From Sipunculus nudus (Eukaryota > Annelida > Sipuncula > Golfingiida > Sipunculidae), in NCBI GenBank assembly GCA_026874595.1, contig CM049309.1, forward strand, positions 91,102,723 through 91,166,722: DNA of 64,000 nt, read 5' to 3'. The translations under genes and the position numbers were made by a program. This document shows positions 24,391 to 36,353 of this stretch, piece after piece (the stretch's first letter is position 1; every line of letters starts with the position of its first letter). A model generated the notes under the pieces. It saw only the letters and a program-made list of their open reading frames with translations. It was not told the DNA's origin and did not search any database.

Positions 24391-26290
24391 ACTGAGTCAT
24401 GTGTCCATTGCTAATACCTACTGAGTCATGTGTTCATGGCTAATATCTACTGAGTCATGTGTTCATGACTTATATCTACTGAGTCATGTGTTCATGGCTT
24501 ATATCTACTGAGTCATGTGTTCATGGCTTATACCTACTAAGTCATGTGTTCATGGCTACTACCTACTGAGTCATGTGTTCATGGCTAATACCTACTGAGT
24601 CATGTGTTCATGGCTTATACCTGCTGAGTCATGTGTTCATTGCTAATACCTACTGAGTCATGTGTTCATGACTACTGCCTACTGAGTAAATTTTTTCATG
24701 ACTACTGCCTTCTGAGTCATGTGTTATTGGCAAATATCTACTGAGTCATGTGTTCATGGCTAATACCTACTGAGTCATGTGTTCATGGCTACTACCGACT
24801 GAGTCATGTGTTCATGGCAACTACCTACTGAGTCATGTGTTCATGGCTAATACCTACTGAGTCGTGTTCATGGCTACTACCTACTGAGTCATGTGTTCAT
24901 GGCTAATACCTGCTGAGTCATGTGTTCATGGCTACTACCTACTGAGTCATGTGTTCATGGCTACTACCTACTGAGTCATGTATTCATGGCTACTACCTAC
25001 TGAGTCATGTGTTCATGGCTACTACCTACTGAGTCATGTGTTCATGGCTACTACCTACTGAGTCATGTGTTCATGGCTACTACCTACTGAGTCATGTGTT
25101 CATGGCTAATACCTGCTGAGTCATGTGTTCATGGCTTATACCTGCTGAGTCATGTGTTCATTGCTAATACCTACTGAGTCATGTGTTCATGACTACTGCC
25201 TACTGAGTAAATTTTTTCATGACCACTGCCTTCTGAGTCATGTGTTATTGGCAGATATTTACTGAGTCATGTGTTCATGGCTAATACCTGCTGAGTCATG
25301 TGTTCATGGCTTATACCTGCTGAGTCATGTGTTCATTGCTAATACCTACTGAGTCATGTGTTCATGACTACTGCCTACTGAGTAAATTTTTTCATGACCA
25401 CTGCCTTCTGAGTCATGTGTTATTGGCAAATATTTACTGAGTCATGTGTGCATGGCTAATATCTACTGAGTCATGTGTTCATGGCAAATACCTACTGAGT
25501 CATGTGTTCATGGCTTATACCTGCTGAGTCATGTGTTCATTGCTAATACCTACTGAGTCATGTGTTTAGGCCTACTGACTACTGAGTTATGTGTTCATGA
25601 CTTATATCTCCTGAGTAAAGTGTTCATGGCTATTACCGACTGAGTCATGTGTTCATGACTTATATCTACTGAGTAAAGTGTTCATGGCTATTACCGACTG
25701 AGTCATGTGTTCATGGATACTACCTACTGAGTCATGTGTTCATGGCTAATATCTACTGACTCATGTGTTCATGGCTAATACCTACTGAGTCATGTGTTCA
25801 TGGCTAATACCTGCTGAGTCATGTGTTCATGGCTAATATCTACTGAGTCATGTGTTCATGGCTAATACCTACTGAGTCATGTGTTCATGGCTAATACCTA
25901 CTTAGTCATGTGTTCATGGCTTATACCTGCTGAGTCATGTGTTCATGGCTAATACCTGCTGAGTCATGTGTTCATGGCTACTACTTACTGAGTCATGTGT
26001 CTATGGCTAATACCTACTGAGTCATGTTCATGGCTACTGTCTACTGGGTATGTTCATGGCTTCTGTACTGAGTCATGTGTTCATTACTACTGTCTACTGT
26101 CATGTTCATGGCTAATATCTACTGAGTCATGTGTTTAGGGCAACTGACTACTGAGTCATGTGTTCATGACTTATATTTACTGAGTCATGTGTTCATGGCT
26201 ACTGCGTACTGAGTCATGTGTTCATGGCTAATATCTACTGAGTCATGTGTTCATGGCTAATACCTATTGAGTCATGTCCATGGCTTATGC
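24391..26290 (+). repeat. Minisatellite, 29-bp unit, ~65 copies, with higher-order structure
   Basis: The unit is CTACTGAGTCATGTGTTCAT then GGCTAATAC. Nearly every unit contains TGAGTCA and CATGTG. A larger block (CTACTGCCTACTGAGTAAAT then TTTTTCATGAC) recurs at about 24675, 25195 and 25370, showing higher-order duplication. It fills most of the intron between exons at 23931 and 26771. Confidence 0.95.
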
Positions 26291-26770
26291 CTTTGCTGCA
26301 TCGGATGTCTCCATAAATTTTAGATGCAACATATGGTAAAATATAAACCAGTGTTTACTCTAAAGGAGTAAATTATAAGATATGTTGACCAATTCTGGAT
26401 GTCATGAGATGAAAGTTTGTGGACCAAGTCTGCATATTTAGCATGTTTTAATACAGATCTTGAAGAGATTCACGGATACCACTATAGAACCACTAGGCAT
26501 CAGTTTCAGGGTCTACTGCCAGTATGGGTCAGGTCCATAAAGGCCTGGATGGGTTATATTTGGACAGTTTTAATGTCTGTCATAAATCATATGAATTTGT
26601 TACCCCACTTATGCAGGGAGGGACATATCAGTATGTATATTTGGGGCACTGATGTAAACTGGAGGATAAATGTTTTGCGTGTATGTCTGTGTTAGCATGT
26701 AGGCCATTTTAAGTAAAGGTAATACTGAAGCTTGTATTCGTTGATTTCTTTTATGACATTATTTTTATAG

Positions 26771-26880
26771 GGACCAGTGGAGGTTGCAATGGTGTTCTTG
26801 TCAGAAGTCATGGAGGGCAAGATTCTAGCCACGAGACATCATAACAAGCTGAGGATTGCATTTAAAGACTTCATTAAAAA
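26771..26880 (+). CDS. DOCK7: DOCK exon 19 of window (residues 919-955), DHR-2
   Basis: The acceptor ...tttttatag starts GGACCAGTG. The exon encodes [17 protein letters not shown] and [16 protein letters not shown] (DOCK7: GPLEVAQVFLSEIP...RHHNKLRLCFKDF). It ends AAAAA|GTAAGA in phase 2. Confidence 0.95.
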
Positions 26881-26940
26881 GTAAGATGCCATTTAAATAA
26901 TCATCAGTATGTATGAAAACCCAACCTTATTATAATTTTT

Positions 26941-28105
26941 GTATCCGCCAAAACGAAGTTTTGAGGATAATATGTTTTTTACCGGGTTCCGCCGCCGCAA
27001 TGTTCGTTTCCTGAGAACTCCTCTGAGACTACTGGACGGATTTTTCTGAAACTGACACAAATTATTGGGTCACATGTGAACTGATGCCTTACCAATTGGT
27101 GTTGACCTCTGACCTTTCCTCTCTGCCCAGCATCCATTTGTGCATCTGTTTCCACACATAAACCCACATATCTCTGGAACCGTTTGACCGATCAGGAAAA
27201 ATTTTTTTACAAATGTAGCCCTTGGATAGCTTTATAACATACACAAAAATGGTGGTGTGACCCGCAACCATGTTTGCACAGTGTCCATCTGTTCGTCTGC
27301 CTTGGGTTAAAATCACTCATATCTCTGCAGTGGTTTGACTAATTCACCTGAAATTCGGCATGTGTATATGTACTGGATAACTTTCTTGATTTTATGACAG
27401 ATGGTGCCACCTACATTCACGTTCACTCTGCAGACATCCATGCTTATATCTCCAGACTGGTTGAAGTATCTTCCTGAAAATTTGCATATGTATAGATCTC
27501 ATATAGCTCTTTATCATACGCAAAACTGTTGGTGCCACCTGCAACCATTTTTGCACAGCGTCCATCTGATTGTCTGCTGTGGGATAAAATCACTCATATC
27601 TCGGCAGTGGTTTGACATATCTGCCTAAAATTTTGCAGGTTTATACATTCTGGACAACTTTCTTGATTTTATGACAGGTGGCGCCACCTACATTTATGTC
27701 AACACTGCAGACATTCAGGCTTATATCTCAGGACTGGTTGGACATATCCCCCTGAAATTTTGCATGTGTATAGATCTCACATAGCTATTAATCATACACA
27801 AAATTGGTGGCGCCACCTGCCACCATTTTTGCACAAGTCATTCTGTTTGTCTGTTGTGGGATAAAATCACTCATATACATGTAGTGGTTTGACTTTTCTG
27901 CCTAAAATTTTGCATATGTATACAACTTGGACAGCTTTCTGGGCATTTGTGGTAGGTGGCGCAACCTACATACACATTTCGGCTGCAGACATCCATGCTT
28001 ATATACAACACACCTCACTCTATTTCCCCTTGCCACTCAATCCATGCCACACTTCACCCGTTCCATTCTGATTTTGGCAGATACACGTAGTCGGTTGTTG
28101 ACTAC
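26941..28105 (+). mobile_element. GTATCCGC-family hairpin-ended element, copy 1
   Basis: The left end is a foldback, GTATCCGCCAAAAC-gaa-GTTTTG-AGGATA. The right end is a small stem, GTAGTC...GACTAC (28087-28105). The body is built of about 280-bp modules (ACTCATATCTC, GGTTTGAC, ACAGGTGGCGCCACCTAC). No protein is encoded. The same family occurs at 30411 and, inverted, at 49814. It is probably a non-autonomous DNA element of Helitron-like or pearl-like type; the class is not proven. Confidence 0.7.
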
Positions 28106-28294
28106 CTTTATTCTAGTTACTTATCACTGTAACACTAGACATTCAAACTCACCAAGATCCCTGTTTGCAAATTCTCCTATTGAAGGTCCAAATTTTTCAT
28201 GGTGTATGGTTATTACATGAGTATGATCAGGGGTCAATATTTTAGGAATTTTGTGGCAGAAACCTGTTCTTTCACGTGATAGTTTTTCCTTCAG

Positions 28295-28441
28295 ATGTGG
28301 GGATGGGCTCCACAGAAACAAATCTCTGATTGGTTCAGACCAGAAGGAGTACCAACGGGAGTTAGAGAGGAACTATCATGCCACCAAAGAGAAACTCATG
28401 CCGATGTTGTCATCTCGTGCCAAGAGATTGAAACACAAACG
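28295..28441 (+). CDS. DOCK7: DOCK exon 20 of window (residues 955-1004), end of DHR-2
   Basis: The acceptor ...tttccttcag starts ATGTGGGGA. The exon encodes [20 protein letters not shown] and [19 protein letters not shown]. It ends CACAAACG|GTAAGT in phase 2. The exon tail plus this donor is the unit of the adjacent minisatellite. Reading through gives CGG TAA, an immediate stop. Confidence 0.95.
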
Positions 28442-28985
28442 GTAAGTCACAGAGCACTTGCATGTTGTCATCTCATGCCAAGAGGATGAAACACAAATGG
28501 TAAGTCACAGAGCACTTGCATGTTGTCATCTCATGCCAAGAGGATGAAACACAAATGGTAAGTCACAGAGCACTTGCATGTTGTCATCTCATGCCAAGAG
28601 GATGAAACACAAATGGTAAGTCACAGAGCACTTGCATGTTGTCATCTCATGCCAAGAGGATGAAACACAAACGGTAAGTCACAGAGCACTTGCATGTTGT
28701 CATCTCATGCCAAGAGGATGAACACAAATGGTAAGTCACAGAGCACTTGCATGTTGTCATCTCATGCCAAGAGGATGAAACACAAACGGTAAGTCACAGA
28801 GCACTTGCATGTTGTCATCTCATGCCAAGAGGATGAAACACAAATGGTAAGTCACAGAGCACTTGCATGTTGTCATCTCATGCCAAGAGGATGAAACACA
28901 AATGGTAAGTCACAGAGCACTTGCATGTTGTCATCTCATGCCAAGAGGATGAAACACAAACGGTAAGTCACAGAGCACTTGCATG
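28406..28985 (+). repeat. Minisatellite, 58-bp unit made of exon tail + splice donor, 10 donors
   Basis: The unit holds TTGTCATCTCATGCCAAGAG, then GATGAAACACAAAYG and GTAAGTCACAGAGCACTTGC. The first unit is the true end of the DOCK exon. Nine nearly identical copies follow (one is 57 bp), each with an intact GGTAAGT at about 28499, 28557, 28615, 28673, 28731, 28788, 28846, 28904 and 28962. Confidence 0.95.
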
Positions 28986-30855
28986 GGGCTTATATTTAAC
29001 CTTGAAGAAGTACAGTTCAGCATACTCTGTATTTAGAGTAAGTTTGTAACTAATGGTGCAGTGCAGATTTTTGGTCATATCAATAATTGGTCATTTGATT
29101 TCATATTAAGTTAAATTAGTTCTAATCTGTGTAACCGTTGAGTATAAACAATGATATATGCAGTATGCTAATGCAGAGAAGGTACATTATCTATGTTATC
29201 CAGAGAGAAAAAAGTCTTTCTGTTTTGTGAGAGAGACAGAAGACAGTGCGCAAACAAGCAACCAGCTTATAAACTTTACCTTTAACAACAGATGAAAATT
29301 GTCAACAACCCTATCATAATATTGACCCTCAGTATTACTGCAAATATGTTATTTGTGTTGGTTTTTAGCTCAGCTGACTGAAAGTCATCTGAGCTATAGC
29401 GATTACTCATTGTCCGTCGTCTGTCTGTCCGTCTGTCTGTCCGTCTGTCCGTTAACCAGGCACAAATCATAACTGCTGTACCTAGAACCTTGTAACTTTG
29501 GATTCTGAGAGGTCCATGAAAAATCTCCTTGGAAACCAGAAATTAGGTCTCTGTTACCCATATCCTTCGAGCTATGGGGCCCCAAAGTACCCCCCAGAAA
29601 AGTCAAAGATTTCATACAAAAACTTCAATATCTCATTAACTACTTGACTGATGGTCATGATTTTTGGCATACATATTGATCATGAGATGTTCCATCACTT
29701 CCTGCAGACTGGTGGCGCCACCTGTATTTTTCGATTTTTTACTAATTTTTTTCTCTATTTTTGAGACCTTTAAGGATTCTGTCATCTGTTAACATGGCAC
29801 AAATCGTAACGACTGGACCTAGAATCTTCATTCTCGACACACTGAGAGACCTATGAAAAGTCTCCATGGAAACCAGAAATTAGGTCTCTGTTACCCATAT
29901 CCTTCGAGCTATGGGGCCCCAAAGAACCCCCCAGAATAATGGAAAATTTGATAAAAAGAAACTGCAACATCTCAATAACTACAACACTGATGGTCATGAT
30001 TTTTGGCATACATATTGATCAAGAGGTGTTCCATGAGTTCCTGCAGACTGGGTGTGCCACCTCTATTTTTTTCAAATTTTTACGAATTTTTTTTCTCTTT
30101 TTTGAGACCTTTAAAGATGTGGTTATCTGTCAACAGGGTACATATTGCAACAACTGGACCTAGAAACTTGATTCTTGTCATGCAAGGAGGCCCATGAAAA
30201 ATGCCTGTGGAAACTTGAAATTAGGTCTCTGTTACCCATATCCTTCAAGCTATAGGACTCTGAAGCATCCCTCAGAATAATGGACAATTTGATACAAAAG
30301 CTGATGTATCTGAACAACTAATGCGGAGATCATCATGATTCTTTGCATGAATATTGACCATTAAGTGTTTTTATTAGTTTCTGCAGACTGGTGGAGCCAC
30401 CTGTATTTTTGTATCCTCCAAAACGAAGTTTTGCGGATACTATGTTTTTGACTGGGTTCCTCCGCCGCCATGTTCGTTTCCAGAGAGCTCCTCTGAGAAT
30501 AATGGACTGATTTTTCCGAAACTTACACTAATTATCGAGTCACATGAGAACTAGTGCCTAACCAATTTGTGTTGACCTCTGGCCTTCCTCTCTATCCAGC
30601 TTCCATTTGTGCGTCTGTTTCCACACATAAACCCTCATATCTCAGGAACCGTTTGACCGATCAGGAAATAAAATTTATACAAATGTAGCCCTTGGATTGC
30701 TTTATAACATAAACAAAAATGGTGGCGCCACCTGTTACCATGTTTGCACAGTGTCCATCTGTTCATCTGCCTTGGGTTAAAATCACTCATATCTCTGCAG
30801 TGAATTGACTAATTCACCTGAAATTCGGCATGCGTATACATCCAGGATAGCTTTT

Positions 30856-31398
30856 TAGCTCAGCTGACTGAAAGTCATCTGAGCTATAGCGATCACTCTT
30901 TGTCCGTCGTCCGTCTGTCCGCCTGTTTGTCCGTTAACCTGGCACAAATCGTAACCACTGGACCTAGAACCTTGTAACTTGGCATTCTGAGAGGTCCATG
31001 AAAAATCTCCTTGGAAACCAGAAATTAGGTCTCTGTTACCCATAACCTTCGAGCTATGGGGCCCCAAAGTACCCCCCAGAAAAGTCAAAAATTTCATACA
31101 AAAACTTCAATATCTCATTAACTACATCACTGATGGTCATGATTTTTTGCATACATATTGATCATGAGATGTTCCATCAGTTCCTGCAGACTGGTGGCGC
31201 CACCTGTATTTTTTTATTTTTTACGAATTTGTTTCTCTATTTTTGAGACCTTTAAAAATACAGACACAATTTTGCCCTGTTGGTTAATCTGTTTGATGCT
31301 TCAGTTGAATGGGTATATACTACCATTCAGATGAAAAAATTTCCTTTTGCGAATCTCTTCCCAGTCAGCTGAGCGTCATGACCCATGGGTCACTTGTT
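30856..31398 (+). mobile_element. TAGCTCAG-family element (inner), nested
   Basis: A complete 0.54-kb copy runs from TAGCTCAGCTGACTG to CATGGGTCACTTGTT. It interrupts the GTATCCGC element between GGATAGCTTT and TGATTTTATGACAG, which are nearly contiguous (GATAGCTTTCTTGATTTTAT) in other copies. No clear target-site duplication is visible. Confidence 0.75.
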
Positions 31399-31986
31399 TG
31401 ATTTTATGACAGATGGCGCCACCTACATTCACGTTCACGCTGATCACATCCAAGCTCATATCTCGGGAACCGTTTGACCGATAGGGCCAAAATTTTGCAT
31501 GTGTATAGATCTCACATAGCTCTTTATCATACGCAAAACTGGTGGCACCACCTGCAACAATATTTGCACAGCGTCTTGTCTGTTTTCTGCTGTGGGATAA
31601 TGTCACTCATATCTCAGCAGTAGTTTGACATATCTGCCTAAAATTTTGCAGTTTTATACATCCTGGATAGCTTTCTTGATTTTGTGACAGGTGGCGCCAC
31701 CTGCATTCTAGTTTATGCTGCAGACATCTAAGCTCATATCTCGGAAACCGTTTGAATGATTGGGCCGAAATTTTGCATGTGTATAGATCTCACATAGGTC
31801 TTTATCATACACACTGGAGGGGCCACCTGCAACCATTTTTGCACAGCATCTGTCTGTTTGTCTGCCGTGGGCTAAAATCACTCATATACATGTAGTGGTT
31901 TGACTTTTCTGCCTAAAATTTTGCATATGTATACAACTTGGACAGCTTTCTGGATTTGTGGTAGGTGGCACAACCTACATACACAT

Positions 31987-32386
31987 AAAAGCCAGTTTCC
32001 ATGTATCCGCAAAAAACGTATCCGCAAAAGACATACATACGTTCTATAGTGCGCAGTCCGCAAAAACTGTTTCCATAAGTACGTACGTTTTTCTTGCAGA
32101 TACCCTTTAACGTGCCTCTTTTGAAACTGCAAGGATGATAGGCAGGAAGAAGGTCAATGTCTCATCTCACCTAGTGCTGGGGCACTGTTGGGAAATGTAG
32201 GCATTTTTGCTTTCCGTAAAACGGATGAATCGCTCACCGATCCGTTTCGATTCTGTCCGTTTTTGCGGATTCGCCTGCGGAGCACGTTTAAACAGACATA
32301 TGGAAACAGTTCATCTTATAAAGAGGGATCCGATTTTTTGTGTACGAGTCGTACGAGATTTACTGATGAATGGAAACACAGCTTTA
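31987..32386. mobile_element. Small TIR element (MITE), ~400 bp
   Basis: The ends are inverted repeats: AAAGCCAGTTTCCAT at 31988 and, reversed, AAAGCTGTGTTTCCAT at 32385. It splits the sequence ACCTACATACACAT / GGCTGCAGACATCC, which is contiguous in copy 1 at about 27965-27990. It is rich in internal palindromes such as GTACGTAC and GTACGAGTCGTACGAG. No coding sequence. Confidence 0.65.
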
Positions 32387-32895
32387 GGCTGCAGACATCC
32401 ATGCTAACATGCAACATACCTCACTGTATTTCCCCTTGCCACTCAATCCATGCCTCACTTCAACCGTTCCATTCTGATTTTGGCAGATACACGTAGTCAC
32501 TTGACGGCTACCTGTATTCTAGTTTTTAAAGTTTACACATTTTTTCTCTATTTTTGAGATATATAAATACAGACTAAATCTTGGCCTGTTGGTTAATCTG
32601 TTTGATGCTTCAGTTGAATGGGTATATACTACCATTCTGATGATAAAATTTCCTTTTGCGAATCTCTTCCCAATCAGCTGAGCGTCATGACCCATGGGTC
32701 ACTTGTTAAAGTGGTAAATATGCAAATCAGGCAGTTTTCTTTACTTTCACCTGATATAGAAGTTACATAATCCATAACCAATCATTAGTTACTTTCTTTT
32801 CTTTCAGTCTTGAAACATGATTTAAAAACTATTTCCTAACTACGGATTTATAAATTATCTAGTTATCTAATTAATTATCTAGTTTTCTTTTTCAG

Positions 32896-32956
32896 GGACA
32901 AGCTGGGCACCTTGAGAAGACCAATGGTTCCCACGGCAACATCTCCCCAGGTGTGA
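32896..32956 (+). CDS. DOCK7: DOCK terminal exon (residues 1004-1023 and stop)
   Basis: The acceptor ...tctttttcag starts GGACAAGCTG and completes an Arg codon. The exon encodes DKLGTLRRPMVPTATSPQV and then TGA at 32954-32956. Vertebrate DOCK7 continues with a different tail, so this C-terminus is lineage-specific and basic/Pro-rich. It fits the reading phase of exon 28295-28441. Confidence 0.85.
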
Positions 32957-33146
32957 TGGCCTGTCCTGACCAGCACAGACTGCTCTGTTAACCTCTGATT
33001 ATCTAGTCTTTCCACCTATCACAGAATTCATCGCATACCTTGCTTTCATGTATATATGTCATCATGTCACAGTGTCAAAATAGGCAGATTCAGCTAGATC
33101 TGCTAGTCACTCAGTATTGTTTGGATTTGTATTTTGTGATGTTTCA

Positions 33147-33152
33147 AATAAA
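33147..33152 (+). terminator. Probable DOCK polyadenylation signal AATAAA
   Basis: AATAAA lies 190 bp after the DOCK stop codon, in TTTCAAATAAAGTG, with T/G-rich sequence around it. Confidence 0.6.
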
Positions 33153-33194
33153 GTGAAATATTCGAACCTCCTTTACCAAAAGAAAATTTTCAGA

Positions 33195-33300
33195 AGCAAC
33201 CTTAGGTCATAGCTCTCAACCTTAGGTCATAGCATTCAACCTTAGGACGTAGATTTCAACCTTAGGTTGTAGCTTTCAACCTTAGGTCATAGCTTCCTCA
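33195..33300 (+). repeat. Short minisatellite, ~21-bp unit x5
   Basis: Repeats of CAACCTTAGGTCATAGCT with small changes lie just past the DOCK polyadenylation signal. Confidence 0.85.
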
Positions 33301-36300
33301 GGGCAGGGTGGCCTCGGGATAATTTACGCAGGAGTGATGTGAGGATGGAAAACCAAAAACGAGAATGTATGTAATGATTTTTACGACTTGCTGGTCCCTT
33401 TAATTTTGAGTTGGTGCTATATTGACATAGGTAATTCTGACAGAGACCAGTAGATCAGAGATCCTTCTACTCGAGTGATTTAAATTTCACAAGATTTGTG
33501 AATCATTAGCTGGAAACTAAAAAGGTTTTGTAAATTAAGAGCCTTTTCGCAGTTTTCTTCATGTTATAGGGTTTTTTGGACTATTTCTGTGCTCCATTAC
33601 GATCATCTAAAAAAGTTAAAAGGCTGCAGTCATCTGTGTTGATAAAGCTTCTTTTATGTTTATATTTGTGTGCAGAACTTATCTCAATGTTGATAGTAAC
33701 CATCAGAAGATCTCAATGTTGATAGTAACCATCAGAAGCAAATTTGTTGTAAACTTTTTTCTCATCAATAGAACCCAGGGATGTGGTGTGTTCAGCAGAA
33801 AACTCCCCAAGTCATGATAATTTTCAGTTTTAGTATTAAAATACCAATTTACTAGTAAAGAGTACTAGTAACAGAGGTTGTTTGATAAACACAAACAGAG
33901 GAAAATATTGACAGCCATGATATTATTGTTGAGGTTTACAAAGATTTTTTAAATAATATTTAGAAATCCCTTATGATATTATATTAATTTATTACCTGAA
34001 AAATCTGATATATGCACCACTTAACTACATGTATGGGCAGCAGACAAAACAATTGACCCATCATTGTTCATGAGATGTTTTGTGACCGAAGGCGGCCAGT
34101 GTACTATGTGGATGTGAATTGCCATTATATTAACTTTTATCATGTGGACTATCCATTTTTCCTGAGAGTCTGTGGTTTCATGTTATCGTTATGGTATTGT
34201 AATTGTATCAGAGTTCAGTGCAAGGTATAAAAGAACCATGGAGAAAAAATAGAAATTACAGTACGGTTTATGGCATGATCATCTGTGGGTGTATTTGAAT
34301 TATACATATAATCTGAAATGATGCTAGACTGATTGTCAAAGCCTTTATTTATCATGTAAAATTACTAATATTCTTGCTGGAGTAGGGACCTCTGGTGTGG
34401 GGATCTTCCATGGCTAGCCATGTGATACATAATTTTCTTGTTAAATTTCTAGTCATAACATGTTATTTATGGACTTATATAGGTCAATTGATTAATATAT
34501 TGCATTGTGTGAATAAATTAATGACATCTTTGTATTGGAAACTAAGAGGTACATCATTATTTATTTCAATTGCTAAGCTTTAATGAAAGATCTTAAAAAA
34601 TACAGGAAAACTGGTCTTTATGGCCACCTCTTTACTGGTCACCTTTCGGCAACAAACACTTAAGATTGTCCTGTGAATAATAGAATTAGAATTCTGTAAC
34701 TTGTCTAATAAAGGCATCTTACAATTACGGGCGAGACTCGGGTCCCTCCTTGTACATAATTGGGAGGTTCCACAGTGTTTAAAGCATGCACGTGAAATCT
34801 CCTTTTGGCTCTGATGTTTGAAACACGAGGTACAAAACAAACACTGCCAGATACCGGAGCTTGTTTTGCTGCACTAGCTGAGCTGTAGAACAGTTGTTTT
34901 ATTCTTTTGCTACAAAATGTAATAAATATGCTTTACTAAAACATTTTGTGTTATTTTTACATGCTTTTGTAACAAACAGTGTATACTTTGTTGAAAATGC
35001 AACTAACAAAATTAGTAGTTTTTCATTCCTGATTATTGCAGGTTTTAGGGATTGGAAGTTGATTTACATATACTTCTGTTGGGGGCAAGAAACTTTAAAA
35101 TAAGTAAAGCAGTTCCCCTTTCACATCCTAATGCAGTCTACTTGGAATCAGTCTTAAATGTTTGGTGCAGTCGCACGACATTTCAAACGGTTATCTTACT
35201 GGTTAAACCTGAGCATCATCAGTGTAGTTTCTACTTCCCCCCTCCCCCCCCCCCCCCCCCCCCGGAATAAAAAGTAACAAGTGAACATATCATGTTTAGC
35301 AGTATCAAAACATTTAATCACATTATAACATGTGCCATCGGAGCAGTACATAATAAATATATATAAAACAAACACAAAAGCAAGAAGCATCATAAAGTTA
35401 ATATAAAAACCCGGTGGATTTAAAGAGGAGAAAACCATAAAACTAGGTAGTGAAGAGGATCAGGCAAATCAAACAAGGTTTCTTGAAGCGCCTAAATAAA
35501 CTTAAAGAAAACACACAGCTAGAAAACGAGATCCGAGAACTGGTCGTTACGATGATGGTTCATGAAAGTTGCAAGGAACACTTCATACAAATAAATGCTG
35601 ATGCATATAATGAAAAAAAGAAAGATTTTAAGAGTTCACACAGTGAACACAAATGAACTGATACAAGTGAATTATTCAGAGAGTGGTATGATGAACATCC
35701 ATCCATACAATGTGAAATCTTAAGGAGTACATTCCAATGAAGACATTTCCTGTATATCTCTGATCTCAATGAACAGCACTTTCTGAGAACTCCGAGGCAA
35801 CTGAAGTTACTATATTGATGATTCTGAACAAAATTATAATTAACCACATGTACCAACAATTTACTTTTTTGTCATCTGCTGAAATGTTTTACCAAAAGTA
35901 TACCCTAAAATATTAGATTTCATGCATACATTTTTGCATACTGGTATCAATATTTACACTTCTTTCTCATGAAAATAAAAGTTAAACTAGACCATAATTC
36001 ATTGTGCATATCAGTTTGCAGTAATAATTGTTACCAGATCTCGTGAACATTATATGTATGTAGAAATTTCCTGATTAACAAAATGATACTGACAATTGCA
36101 TGCATGACTGAATTAAGGCATTTAAATGATTGATATGTTATGAAAATAATTGTGAAAGCCAGCAAAATTATATCACGTCTTGCAAATTAGGATCAAGTGA
36201 ATGATCACAGAATTTTTGATTATATCATGAGAATCATTTTGAGTGTCACGGAATGTATCACCTGCCAGTAAATTCTGATCTGTCATACAGACCTACTGAA

Positions 36301-36353
36301 ACAGAATACATAATCAAACAAGAGACAGTTCATTGTAAGGAATCTGATCACCA

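Larger units (their letters stand above)
30411..32515 (+). mobile_element. GTATCCGC-family element, copy 2, inserted in the TAGCTCAG element
   Basis: It starts GTATCCTCCAAAACGAAG, pairs with GTTTTGCGGATAC, and ends near GTAGTC...GGCTAC (32493-32511). Host-element sequence (CACCTGTATTTTT / TTTTCTCTATTTTTGAG) resumes on each side. It is itself interrupted by a second TAGCTCAG element and by a small TIR element. Confidence 0.7.
29366..32707 (+). mobile_element. TAGCTCAG-family hairpin-ended element (outer), interrupted
   Basis: The left end is an imperfect foldback, TAGCTCAGCTGACT-gaa-AGTCATCTGAGCTA, followed by (GTCC/GTCTGTCC)n. The right end is CAGCTGAGCGTCATGACCCA then TGGGTCACTTGTT, with a GACCCATGGGTC palindrome. 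Internal modules of about 350 bp repeat (GGTCTCTGTTACCCATATCC; GAGCTATGGGGCCCCAAAG). A GTATCCGC element is inserted at about 30411 and splits it. Confidence 0.75.
32957..36353. other. Intergenic region between convergent genes
   Basis: It contains the DOCK 3' UTR and, presumably, the CLIP4 3' UTR. A long poly-C tract sits at about 35235-35262. A lysine-rich 68-codon ORF at 35450-35656 has no recognisable homology. I see no other gene here. Confidence 0.7.

Noticed and set aside
35450-35656. Lysine-rich 68-codon ORF between the genes
   Set aside because: There is no recognised domain or splice context, and it probably lies in 3' UTR or intergenic sequence.
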